From Mesostigma viride (lineage: Eukaryota > Streptophyta > Mesostigmatophyceae > Mesostigmatales > Mesostigmataceae): a DNA stretch of 64,000 nt. Shown here in pieces: positions 9,899 to 19,002 of the stretch. The number at the start of each line of letters is the position of its first letter. Position 1 is the stretch's first letter. The position numbers and the translations under genes are program-made. The stretch spans positions 2,211,521 through 2,275,520 of the forward strand of contig RPFO01000165.1 in NCBI GenBank assembly GCA_009746045.1. Direction: 5' to 3'. The notes under the pieces are model-generated. The model saw nothing but the letters and a program-made list of their open reading frames with translations, was not told the DNA's origin and ran no database searches.

Positions 9899-12217
9899 TT
9901 AAAGCGGCACAGGTCCGCCGATTCTCCCCTCGAGATCCTTGTACTCCTCCTCGCTCAACATCACCACCTCCCTGCCCTTGTCAGGATCTTCTAGGACAGG
10001 GAGCGGCGGGCCCTCGACATCACCTAATTCCTCCACCCCCGCCACCTCGACGCCATAGTCCTCAGTCAGCATTTTAATGAGGTTGCCCTTGTAGTGGGAC
10101 CGGGATACCGCGAGATCCTGCTGGTTTCTGCAGAAGAGGCGGAACTTGGGGCAGTCTCTGTCGTAGATGCGCGACTTGTCTGCTGCCCAGTCACACACCA
10201 CGTCTGCGTTGTCAAAAAGTAGCTGGATGAGCGCGGTGTCTCCTGAGATCATGTTCTCGACGATCGTGTTGTAGTCCGTCGGAGGCCTGTCCAGAATCGA
10301 AGTAGTGTCTCGGTAGAAGATGACCATTTCGCCCTTGACGAGGTGCCGCACCCTAAATATCTGCTGCAGTGTCGTGGTGTAGCTCGCATAGTAGTCGCCA
10401 TTGATGAACAGCCCCACCATGCTGTCGAACGTGTGCTCGGTGTAGGAAACCCCAACAGTGATCGTCGGACTGAAAATCAGGTAGTCCAAGTCCGCCCAGG
10501 CAGCATTGGCACCCACCTCTAGGTCTTCCTTGCTCGTTAAGCTAGTGTACAGGCGCCCATTCTTGCGCTGATCCAAGAAAGGCTTGAGTGCCTCGTACGC
10601 CATCGCCGCCTCTTTCTTGCCCGACATAGGACAGAAAATCCTCTCCCCCGCCTCAATCCTCCTCTCACACTCGGCGACGAACCGGTCCACGCACACCTTT
10701 CGCCAGTTCTTCTCGGATGTCACGTCGATCCATCGCAGGGTCCTGTTGGTGGACCGTTTGAAGGTGTTGCACTCCACCTCCAGGTTGTCATGTGCGCGAT
10801 AGGCCTCGATGAACTCGTACACCTTCCTCGTGACCGTCGCGTCAAGCGCGATCACCACCTTGGATGTCTCGATCAGACGGACGAACTTTCTCAGCACTTC
10901 GCGACGGTTCTCCACGTAGCGCTGGGACAGGGCTGTCAGTGTGTTGTAAATCTCGTCAAGGATGAGGAGATCAAAGGGCTGATCGGTGAGGCGCAGGATG
11001 CTGTTGAGAACGATGAGCACCCTGTCATCGGAAATCGACCCTTTGGAGCCGCTTAGGTAGTGACGAAAGTTTGGGTCGCTGTAGAGGATGTGGAATGCAT
11101 TGTCCTCCCAAATAATCGTCCTCCCACTCTCGCCCAGAGACTTGTAGTTGCGATCCTCCTCCTTGGAGAGGCTGATGTTAGCGACGACGCAACACACCCG
11201 AATGCTAGGGTCCTTTCTCACCGCCTCGTTGACCAACTCGCGGATCCGCTCTGATTTACCTGTCCCACAGTTGGACTGGACCAGAATGGTGCTCTTGTGT
11301 GGACCCCCAAAAAGTACATCCCGGTCAAAGGGCCGAATTTTCTCTAGTGAGTAGGTGTGAGTGAACGGCACATTGTCAGATTCCAATCGCTCCAAGACAG
11401 GAGGTGCAATCTCCAGCTTCCGGTCGTTAGCAGACTTCCTGTAGCAGTCGTAGAACACCTGCCCGCTCGGGTACTGGAGTGTGAATGGGCCGTTCTTCTC
11501 GTGGACCCTTTTGCAGACGAGACAGACGTGGTCGTCGTTTTGCTGGTATTTTACCCTGATGAGCTTCACGTCCGGCGACAACTCGATTAAACCACACTCA
11601 AGATAGTCACACTCGGGGGCCACCCTCTCCATCGCAGCGAGTGATGCCGAAATGTCGATGTCTTTTCCAGCGGCCTTCACCATGCACCCGCGACGGCCAC
11701 GAACCCCTCTCCTTTTCAGTGATGCAGGCCAGTCCGGGGGCGCGCTCGTCACCACCCCTCCAGCGACGTCGTCAGGCGAGTAGATGTTGATCAGATGGCG
11801 AAGAAAATCACTCGATGATCCATCGCATGTGCGCAGAATTCCAAAAGGGTCAGTGTCCCCAAATTCGTGCATCCCGACACAGCGAAAAAGGCTATCTTTC
11901 TTGTATACAGAATGGTCGATAACCGTGTCCATCTCGCCGAAGAAGTCAGCGGGGTGGCGGCATACTTCGTCGAATTGCTCTTGGCCGTTCACCTTGAATT
12001 TCAGCAGCTTGTGCGCGTCCTCGTGAACAGGAGAGGAGCTGTCGAACGAAGCGCGCTTGATGAAGTCGGTGAGACCGCTGTACCAATACACCCTCGCGTC
12101 CAGGTCGGCCAGCACGAGACCTCGCACAACGATGTGGAAAGAGGACTTGAAAAAATCCTTCTTCATGCGTGAGGCTGTGCTGACCTCGTATCGAAAACCG
12201 TCGGTAGAGATTTTCAA
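9899..12217 (-). pseudogene. Primase-helicase, main part: primase motif II, zinc site and UL9-like SF2 helicase
   Basis: The 772-residue frame opens at a TTG, not an ATG, because it is the continuation of the primase N-terminus encoded at 12214-12678. Residues 26-28 form the S-x-H motif II of archaeo-eukaryotic primases. C232, C235, H239 and C258 form a zinc site like that of herpesvirus UL52-type primases. A superfamily 2 helicase of the herpes origin-binding (UL9) type follows: Walker A NCGTGKS at 316-322, LILDEIYN at 418-425, SPTITVGVSY at 583-592 and motif VI QQIFRVR at 618-624. The protein would prime and unwind viral DNA, probably at specific origins. The coding unit is broken at both ends by frame changes. 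Confidence 0.8.
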
Positions 12218-12678
12218 AACGTCGCGGCAGTAAGCGTCGTGGACGTTGCGAAAGTGAGTGGGTAATCAATGCCCGTTAGCCGCTCGTCGTTTGGGTCGAC
12301 TTTATCATCGATGTCGACGTAAGCCCAAGAAGGGTCGTCTAGTTGGATGATTTCATCGAGCGTTCTGCGAACGGGGTGAGCAGCACATTCTGCGTAGATC
12401 CGCTGGAAATCAACAAGGTCTCCGTAATGTGCGAATTCGTTGGCGTCGTCCGTGTTGACTCCCCGCGCACAGATGAAGCGATGGCCGACGGCGGCTCCGG
12501 CAGCCTTCACTGGATCCTTCTTGTATTGCCATGGCGTGATGGGTGTGTTCATTTGCTCGTTGGGTGGTGGTGGGAGTTGAGCAAGCCACGGGATATCCGA
12601 GTCCTTTATACTCCCACGGGATTTCGACAAGCTTCTAGAAGGTTCGACCGTGATGACGCGACACAGTACGGAAGACAT
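12214..12678 (-). pseudogene. Primase-helicase N-terminus (primase motif I), frameshifted from the rest
   Basis: The ATG at 12678 follows a TATA-like AATATTATACATC. The 154-residue frame carries AYVDIDD at residues 119-125, the D-x-D metal-binding motif I of archaeo-eukaryotic primases. It runs out of frame close to its stop: the other frame, which continues upstream of the 12217 helicase frame, encodes a plausible continuation (VHDAYCRDVLK). The change falls within about 12240-12260, between motif I and motif II of one domain. A programmed shift cannot be excluded but no classic slippery heptamer is visible, so a decay mutation is more likely. Confidence 0.7.
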
Positions 12679-12910
12679 GATGTATAATATTCGTCGAGAA
12701 AAAAAAACTGACCTGATAAATTAAATTTTTGTTTGAGCCAAAACTACAGAAACTTTAAATTTGGAAACTGTCATGAAACATTAAAACATCGACCCTCGAG
12801 TGAAATTTTTGTGTGGAGTTTTATTATCAATTTATTTTATGCTGTTTGGTTTATTTTCTGTTGTGGTTCAAGGCACCGGGATAACTGCCTCCCACGGGGA
12901 ATCTAGGCAG
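12679..12910 (-). promoter_or_regulatory. AT-rich spacer with the primase-helicase promoter
   Basis: This 232-bp AT-rich gap separates two minus-strand genes. Just upstream of the primase ATG, read on the minus strand, lie a T run and AATATTATA, about 5 bp from the start codon. This fits the provirus pattern of TATA-like elements very close to the ATG. Confidence 0.5.
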
Positions 12911-14182
12911 TTACTGGTTCTTCCTTGGCCTCAACCGACGGCCGCTAGTCTCGCCGGCTGTCGACGGAGATTCCTCCGCCTTCCGCTCGTACACGACTGC
13001 TGTCATGATGTCGTGCCCCATCAGGTCAGCCCCCCACTTTCGCTTCTTCCAGGGGGCCCCTTTGAGGAAACGCGTGATGTACGCCTGCCTTGTGGCGACG
13101 ATTCCGTGGTAGATGCGATTGTACTTCGCCGCAAAGGAACCGTGATCCATGGGTTTGCCGGGCTCTTTTGGGTCCTCCAACACGTATGCTTGGTGAGATC
13201 GTGCCTGCAACGCGTTAATCAGCTTCGAGTATCCATCTGGGATCTTGTAGTTGTAGGTGCCGTAAGTCTTGGCCGTCTTGAAATCGCTGATGATCATGCG
13301 GTGTTCGCCAACGATGTACCCGTTCTCGTGATTTTTGAGCTCGTCAACAGACTGAACGATCCGCATCTTGTAGTGGTCATACCTGGTCGGTGGCAACTTC
13401 TCGCCAGACAGGTAAATAAGACCCATCAAAGCAGAATCGGACTTCGGATCCTTCTCGTACTCAGCTTTGGCGATCTTCTGGAGCTGCCCATAGGTGGTGT
13501 ACTTCAGCGACTCGTTATCAGCTCTCTCGAACCTCCGGTCCAGGTCCCCGACCTTCAGCGCGGTGACCTGGGCAGTGTACGCTTGCGTCACTTGACTTGG
13601 GAGTCTCTTCTCTGCGGGCATCATGCGATCCACCCCGTTGATGACGCCGAGCAAGTTTTTTTCGTTCTCTCTCCACGAATCTTCTTTCGAGTGCTTGGTC
13701 TTGCGTCTAGGTTCCGAGATCTCGTGGACGACGCGCAGAACTCGATCAACGTCAGCGAGGCAGTCGACAGACTCGTCATGCGCGCATCCCATTTTGTCGA
13801 GAAAAACTCGCAGCCTGCCGATGTATCCCTTCGCAGTCTTGCGAGTTGCTCCTCGCGACTTCGCTGACGTGCCAGGCTCGTGGTGCTCAGGTCGTGCTTC
13901 CGCTGCGGCGTCGGCCTCGTTAAATGTCCAATATCGTCCGCTGCCAGTGTGGGACGGTCGATCCTCGTTGGCGACTGGTGTCGGTGACGGTGGCGACCTT
14001 GCGGTAAGGCCGATTTTGTCCGCGCACTCTGGGTGGCTGGAGATCCATCGATCGCTCGGATTCCAGACACCCTTCTTCACTTTTGACTTCGCGCTAATGC
14101 AGTTTGTCTGGTCCCTCGCAATCGACCGCCTCTTCGCCTGTGCTCGGCGCCACTGCTCGCGCCTCTCCTTTTGGTCCGTCAT
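12911..14182 (-). CDS. Tyrosine recombinase (provirus integrase)
   Basis: Starting from the ATG at 14182 gives 423 residues. A longer frame from 14428 overlaps the AT-hook gene completely and is less likely. The catalytic set of tyrosine recombinases can be placed: R267 in LPPTRYDHY, K302 or K305 in FKTAKTYG, H360/R365 in HGIVATRQAY, H390 in LMGHD and the nucleophile Y398 in AVVYER. The N-terminal third is basic and the middle (about 110-200) looks like a SAM-like core-binding domain. It would catalyse site-specific integration of the viral genome through a 3'-phosphotyrosine intermediate. The frame is intact. Such recombinases are found in some polinton-like viruses and Crypton-type elements. 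Confidence 0.8.
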   Translation of the reverse strand: MTDQKERREQWRRAQAKRRSIARDQTNCISAKSKVKKGVWNPSDRWISSHPECADKIGLTARSPPSPTPVANEDRPSHTGSGRYWTFNEADAAAEARPEHHEPGTSAKSRGATRKTAKGYIGRLRVFLDKMGCAHDESVDCLADVDRVLRVVHEISEPRRKTKHSKEDSWRENEKNLLGVINGVDRMMPAEKRLPSQVTQAYTAQVTALKVGDLDRRFERADNESLKYTTYGQLQKIAKAEYEKDPKSDSALMGLIYLSGEKLPPTRYDHYKMRIVQSVDELKNHENGYIVGEHRMIISDFKTAKTYGTYNYKIPDGYSKLINALQARSHQAYVLEDPKEPGKPMDHGSFAAKYNRIYHGIVATRQAYITRFLKGAPWKKRKWGADLMGHDIMTAVVYERKAEESPSTAGETSGRRLRPRKNQ

Positions 14183-14543
14183 CTGATGAATGAAGCAGAG
14201 AAATTTTTTTCGACGGCCTTTTTTTATACCCGACGGGGTGGATCCTAGGCCGTCCTCGAGGCCTTTTCGGTTCGTGTCGTTTTTCTGTTTTCGAGGGAGA
14301 TCGGCCACGTGGACGCCTCCGCGACCCGACAAGTCCCAAAAACATGAGACGTGTCTCGGGTCGTAGTTTGTGACACGTCGACGGGATGACGTCATTGAAG
14401 CCAGCTTCTCGAAGAACTCGTTCGACACGTTCTAGAGTCTTCTGTCCGAGACGCGAGCCTGAACAATTTCGAAGCAGCGCCTGAGTGTCTAGGACGTACT
14501 CCTTCTCGGCGCCAGTGTATCGCTTCTTGGACGGAGAATCCAT
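14094..14543 (-). CDS. Small basic AT-hook protein
   Basis: The 149-residue protein starts at an ATG (14543) preceded by GATATATAGT, a TATA-like element at the spacing seen for other provirus genes. Residues 93-100 read KRPRGRPR, a textbook AT-hook, and further basic clusters (RRRPRGR at about 75-81, KKRPSKK at about 107-113) surround it. Its N-terminal half is predicted helical and has no recognisable fold. It probably binds AT-rich viral DNA. Its end overlaps the start of the recombinase gene by about 90 bp in another frame, and it begins 25 bp after the end of the ATPase gene, so the left arm is tightly packed. Confidence 0.65.
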   Translation of the reverse strand: MDSPSKKRYTGAEKEYVLDTQALLRNCSGSRLGQKTLERVERVLREAGFNDVIPSTCHKLRPETRLMFLGLVGSRRRPRGRSPSKTEKRHEPKRPRGRPRIHPVGYKKRPSKKISLLHSSDDGPKGEARAVAPSTGEEAVDCEGPDKLH

Positions 14544-14567
14544 ACTATATATCAGTGGAAGAGAAAA

Positions 14568-15446
14568 TTATTTTATTGACAGGAAAATATTGAAGTTCTT
14601 GCGAAACATCTGCTTTGGGTCGCGCTGGTCAAAATCGATCGCGAAAAAGCTGTGAGGATCGTCCTTGACGGCGTGATCCCAAAACGCGATGAATTCGTCT
14701 GGGTTTATGGCCCCGGCGCTTTCCTCGGCAATCTGGCGTGCTGCTCGGTGGTCCTTGGTCCGAAACAGAGCGAGAAAAGATATATTGGCGCGAACTGCTC
14801 TCGGGACTCCACCGCTTGTGTATGCTTGTGTGAGGAAAACCATGCTCGTGAGGAAGTGTCGATGCTTGAACGAGAATGCTGCGACTGCGTTTTTGCTAGA
14901 GCTCTGGTACAAAGCACTCCCTTGCATGTCGTCTATAATGATGAGCGAACTAGGAGGGCCGTGCTCGAACCTCGTCACAGGTTTCTCCCAGTTCATAGCA
15001 TCAAGACGAAGGTACATGGAGGGATCCATGAGCTCTTCGTTTTTCTTTCCGTGGACGTATTCACGCTGGAAAGTTTCCCACACTTTGAGATCATCCTTGT
15101 ACTTTTCATATTCGTGAAGATCCGCCTTGATGTGGTCCACCATCTCCTCGAATGCCTGGTTTGAGTAGACTTCCATCGTCATCACGGGCTCTGGGAGCTC
15201 TTTATATTTCGGTTCGGTGTGGGCGGACCCACTAATGAGGTAAAGCTTGTCGAATGAATTGTGTGAAAAGTAGGACTTTGCCATGTTCACCGCTGCAGTT
15301 GTTTTGCCAGAACGCCTCGCCCCACAAAAATTGGCTAGAAAGTGTAGACTGGGCATGTTAGGCGGCCCGGGTCGTACTGGAGCATACCTCTGTTTGATGT
15401 CCTTGTTATCTAATGAAGGAATTCGTCGCTCTACTATGACGGCCAT
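14568..15446 (-). CDS. A32-type genome packaging ATPase
   Basis: The 292-residue protein is a FtsK/HerA-superfamily ATPase of the poxvirus A32 type, which pumps viral DNA into preformed capsids. Walker A is CGARRSGKTT at residues 41-50, Walker B is SLIIIDDMQG at about 167-176, and a FLTQAY sensor-like strand lies at about 203-208. The length fits the family. The ATG at 15446 follows ATTATAA at very short distance. The frame is open and has all key residues. It lies between the AT-hook gene (25 bp) and the coiled-coil gene (18 bp). This gene and the capsid gene are the strongest evidence for a virion-forming element. Confidence 0.85.
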   Translation of the reverse strand: MAVIVERRIPSLDNKDIKQRYAPVRPGPPNMPSLHFLANFCGARRSGKTTAAVNMAKSYFSHNSFDKLYLISGSAHTEPKYKELPEPVMTMEVYSNQAFEEMVDHIKADLHEYEKYKDDLKVWETFQREYVHGKKNEELMDPSMYLRLDAMNWEKPVTRFEHGPPSSLIIIDDMQGSALYQSSSKNAVAAFSFKHRHFLTSMVFLTQAYTSGGVPRAVRANISFLALFRTKDHRAARQIAEESAGAINPDEFIAFWDHAVKDDPHSFFAIDFDQRDPKQMFRKNFNIFLSIK

Positions 15447-15464
15447 TTATAATCAGAAGACATA

Positions 15465-15983
15465 TTATTCATCCAGAGAAGCAAGAAGAGACGCGCGAAT
15501 AGCGGCCATCCGCATCTCGTACGGCGTCATCGGTGGCGGCGGGGGGGGCGGGGGTAGTTGCCTGGTTTTAATAGGAGGTGGCGGCGAATCTGGCTCAGGC
15601 TCTTTCGGTTTTCTGCCTCGTCTAGGTTTTGGCGTGTCGGCAGGCGTGGATGCTACCGATTCTTCGGCGAGTAGACGTTCGATACGCGAGCGATTGCGAG
15701 CTTCCTGGAGCTCAAGCTCAACGAGCCGCTGTCGCTGCAACTCTAGCTCTTTTTGCAGGACCTTGCGTTTTGTTATCTCTTCTCTCTCCTCCGCTCGTTT
15801 TTTGTCCCTCTCTGCCTTTGCGCGCTGCTGGTATACCCTCATTTTGTCGCGGAGTGCTTTTTTCTGCTCGACTGAAAGGGGCTGCCCCTTTTTGATGGAT
15901 TTCACCAGATCAACCTCTTCGTGTGCCTCGGAGAAAGTCTCGTCCCTGCAGCTCGTGGGGGTCTCGGAAGCTTCAGAAGCCAT
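15465..15983 (-). CDS. Charged coiled-coil protein with proline-rich tail
   Basis: The 172-residue protein has a long, highly charged helix (about residues 28-110, rich in K, R, E and Q with heptad-like leucines) predicted to form a coiled coil. An AT-hook-like RRGRKPKEP and a run of prolines (about 140-155) follow. I recognise no family. The ATG at 15983 shares a 27-bp intergenic region with the plus-strand gene at 16011, so the two are probably transcribed from one bidirectional promoter. A DNA-binding or scaffold role is only a guess. It is the first gene of the minus-strand arm and is 18 bp from the ATPase gene. Confidence 0.6.
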   Translation of the reverse strand: MASEASETPTSCRDETFSEAHEEVDLVKSIKKGQPLSVEQKKALRDKMRVYQQRAKAERDKKRAEEREEITKRKVLQKELELQRQRLVELELQEARNRSRIERLLAEESVASTPADTPKPRRGRKPKEPEPDSPPPPIKTRQLPPPPPPPPMTPYEMRMAAIRASLLASLDE

Positions 15984-16010
15984 TATTCTTATCTGTTAGA
16001 TAATTATATA
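15984..16010. promoter_or_regulatory. 27-bp divergent promoter of the provirus
   Basis: Only 27 bp separate the start codons at 15983 (minus) and 16011 (plus). The stretch holds the near-palindrome TTATCTGTTAGATAA followed by TTATATA directly before the plus-strand ATG. TAGATA also precedes the capsid gene (near 42558) and the gene at 43820. Untranslated leaders must be extremely short. Confidence 0.6.
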
Positions 16011-16601
16011 ATGGTCGTGGTCGGTGGGAATGCGGCAAATTACAACCTTAGCACTGGACTCGAAGACGATGATGTGGACGAACAGCTTGTGGACATTGAG
16101 AGCGATATCCAAGCCCTTCAACTGCAGGTCCATCCGTTCGACAGGCACGTAACCGTCAACGGAGTCCGCTATGTGTACCCAAGTGCCCCTACGCGGGTGA
16201 GACTGGGCGACAACTACAGCGAGTGGACCGTGGTTACGACGGGAGAGTCAAGCGGGATATTAGAGGTCGACGGGGGCATTGTCGCAGATTGGATCAGGAT
16301 TTCGTCTCTTCGACTGCTCGACCAATATGCGACAGTTTCTGAGATTGTAGCGGACCGAATATTGACGCGTGATCAAATCGACTGGCTGTTTGATAGATAC
16401 GATGTTGGATACACCACGTTGTCAAACCCTGACGCGATGTTTACCATCCAATACGAAGACGGCACCTCATCTGCTCCTGGAACTTCGTTCACTGTCACGA
16501 ACAACCAGGATATCCGCATTCTTCTTCCCTACACGGTCACGGGAGGAGAAAGTGCTGGAAAATGCACGTACCAGGTGCAAGTTCTTGTGTCGCGTCCGTG
16601 A
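16011..16601 (+). CDS. Unknown virion-arm protein; last codons replaced by a transposon junction
   Basis: The ATG at 16011 follows TAATTATATA directly. The protein (196 residues as read) starts MVVVGGNAANYN, has an acidic segment with a short helix at about 15-40, and is otherwise beta-rich, ending in VTGGESAGKCTYQVQVLV. I recognise no family. As first gene of the plus-strand arm, a structural role is likely. Its stop at 16599-16601 lies inside foreign sequence that begins at about 16588, so the natural last few residues are missing. A stop codon in a compatible frame occurs at 29910, eight bases beyond the far end of the inserted block, so only a handful of residues seem to have been displaced. 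Confidence 0.6.
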   Translation: MVVVGGNAANYNLSTGLEDDDVDEQLVDIESDIQALQLQVHPFDRHVTVNGVRYVYPSAPTRVRLGDNYSEWTVVTTGESSGILEVDGGIVADWIRISSLRLLDQYATVSEIVADRILTRDQIDWLFDRYDVGYTTLSNPDAMFTIQYEDGTSSAPGTSFTVTNNQDIRILLPYTVTGGESAGKCTYQVQVLVSRP

Positions 16602-17570
16602 TCTATCACGTCCGCAATTCAGATTTTAGCGTAATTCTGACGTCCGCAGCCTTGTGCGGGTTGCTATACCGCGGCCCGGTACTGACGCCGCGGATCTCAA
16701 TTGTACTCACGCGCCAAGTCCGCTGAATTTGCTGACGGAACTTTTGGGCGGACCTGAATTTCACTGACATTCGTCACAAGGGCAGTTTGCCGAATGCTGG
16801 TACGCAGCAAGCCGGCGAGGCACTGCGCAGATGTGCAATTTCAGGATTTCAACGTGGGACACCAGACACAAATGCAAGGAAGCCCCAGGCGGTGCCTGGC
16901 ATAGCCGATAGATTTGCCCTTGTATATTTGTGTTCGCTTGACAGATAAAGCTTGAAGTTTAGCTTGTCGGAAATTAGACAATGTTATGATTGGTTGATGT
17001 CTAAAGTGGCGCTAGTGGCGCCAGCCGCCAGGCTTGAGCTTTGAGCAGTATAGAAGGATGAGCAACGAACCATGGTGGTCGTTGTTCGTCCGTTTCTCTC
17101 CCTCACAACTGGTTTGTTGTCTTCATGGGGTGAAATAGTTCGAGCAGCCCGGAGCAGCCCCCGTGAGTGGTTGCATGCAGTCAGTTGCCATGAGGATGGA
17201 CTGACGGATATGACAATGTATTGGTTTTGTTAAGAATGTGTGTAAGACTGAGAACGAGACAAGGGACAGGGCCTTTGGGCACCCTGGTCGTCGTTGGCAA
17301 GAATGCCAGTAGGAACTAGGTCGGGAACACACGCACTGCCGCCACAAGGGGCCTGCAGTGGCGTCACCCAAGGGGCCTCACAGCTGCTCTTATAACTACA
17401 ACATTACAACTCGACACTCTTTGTAATTCGTCATGTATCTCATTGGAATTGAAATGTCTTTTGGTTGCTTTAATGATAAAGCATGGTCTCAAGAATCGGC
17501 TGGTTGGGCCGGATTGCCTGTCATGAAGGTGGCGGTGCCATAAAGGACCGCACCTTTCATTCTCATTTTA
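16588..17570. repeat. 983-bp direct repeat, copy 1
   Basis: The sequence from TGTCGCGTCCGTGATC to ..CATTCTCATTTTA is repeated at 18020-19002 with very few differences. It contains a TATA-like AGTATAGAAGG near 17047 and could be the LTR of a small retroelement. The flanks do not show a target duplication, so this is not certain. A small minus-strand frame inside both copies is probably not a gene. Confidence 0.7.
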
Positions 17571-18019
17571 AACGGACGAACAACCCATGATGGGTTCAGT
17601 CCGGCCAGCCTGGATGTTCCTCCTGCTTCACCCAGGGAAGCACAAGGAAGAGGTTATTGCTTAGCCTTCAAAAGCATCTGAAGAGGTTAGGCTTTTCCCG
17701 GTAAAAAGCCATTGAAGGGGTTATTGCTAAGCCTTTAAAAGCATGCATGTTAAGGTTGTTGCTGATCCTGGAAAAGCATCTTGGAGCAGCTGGATTTTTT
17801 TTTTTTTTTCCTTTTTGCTGCTGCCTAGAATGACGCCCTCTTTGGGCTTCCTTCTTTAGTGTGAGATGCCTTTCTTTCACTTTTTGCTCTCACGTTGTTG
17901 TGAGCTAAATAGTGGGGGGGGAGGTGGCATATCTCACACATGATTACTGCTGATAGTGGATGCATTCCAAGAAGCGGTAATGACCAGTCTAGGATGATAT
18001 GGCACGCAAACGCGACAGC
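17571..18019. other. Spacer between the 983-bp repeats
   Basis: The 449-bp interval has GAAGAGG/GCATCTGAAG-type internal repeats (AGCCTTCAAAAGCATC, AGCCTTTAAAAGCATG) near 17660-17760, a poly-T run near 17795-17810 and no gene. If the flanking repeats are LTRs, this would be the internal part of a very small non-coding retroelement. Confidence 0.5.
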
Positions 18020-19002
18020 TGTCGCGTCCGTGATCTATCACGTCCGCAATTCAGATTTTAGCGTAATTCTGACGTCCGCAGCCTTGTGCGGGTTGCTATA
18101 CCGCGGCCCGGTACTGACGCCGCGGATCTCAATTGTACTCACGCGCCAAGTCCGCTGAATTTGCTGACGGAACTTTTGGGCGGACCTGAATTTCACTGAC
18201 ATTCGTCACAAGGGCAGTTTGCCGAATGCTGGTACGCAGCAAGCCGGCGAGGCACTGCGCAGATGTGCAATTTCAGGATTTCAACGTGGGACACCAGACA
18301 CAAATGCAAGGAAGCCCCAGGCGGTGCCTGGCATAGCCGATAGATTTGCCCTTGTATATTTGTGTTCGCTTGACAGATAAAGCTTGAAGTTTAGCTTGTC
18401 AGAAATTAGACAATGTTATGATTGGTTGATGTCTAAAGTGGCGCTAGTGGCGCCAGCCGCCAGGCTTGAGCTTTGAGCAGTATAGAAGGATGAGCAACGA
18501 ACCATGGTGGTCGTTGTTCGTCCGTTTCTCTCCCTCACAACTGGTTTGTTGTCTTCATGGGGTGAAATAGTTCGAGCAGCCCGGAGCAGCCCCCGTGAGT
18601 GGTTGCATGCAGTCAGTTGCCATGAGGATGGACTGACGGATATGACAATGTATTGGTTTTGTTAAGAATGTGTGTAAGACTGAGAACGAGACAAGGGACA
18701 GGGCCTTCGGGCACCCTGGTCGTCGTTGGCAAGAATGCCAGTAGGAACTAGGTCGGGAACACACGCACTGCCGCCACAAGGGGCCTGCAGTGGCGTCACC
18801 CAAGGGGCCTCACAGCTGCTCTTATAACTACAACATTACAACTCGACACTCTTTGTAATTCGTCATGTATCTCATTGGAATTGAAATGTCTTTTGGTTGC
18901 TTTAATGATAAAGCATGGTCTCAAGAATCGGCTGGTTGGGCCGGATTGCCTGTCATGAAGGTGGCGGTGCCATAAAGGACCGCACCTTTCATTCTCATTT
19001 TA
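18020..19002. repeat. 983-bp direct repeat, copy 2
   Basis: Near-identical to 16588-17570. It ends exactly where the sequence shared with 60063-61347 begins (..GAGGACAAGG). Confidence 0.7.

Noticed and set aside
12214-12270. Programmed -1 frameshift in the primase
   Set aside because: No slippery heptamer or obvious downstream structure is visible, and other genes of the provirus also have frame changes; decay or read error is simpler.
12800-13867. 355-codon plus-strand ORF
   Set aside because: Shadow of the tyrosine recombinase gene, whose catalytic residues are all on the minus strand.
14183-14428. N-terminal extension of the recombinase to 14428
   Set aside because: It lies wholly within the AT-hook gene, which has its own promoter-like motif and a recognisable DNA-binding motif.
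15283-15999. 238-codon plus-strand ORF
   Set aside because: Shadow of the ATPase and coiled-coil genes; Ser/Gly-rich artefact of the opposite strand.
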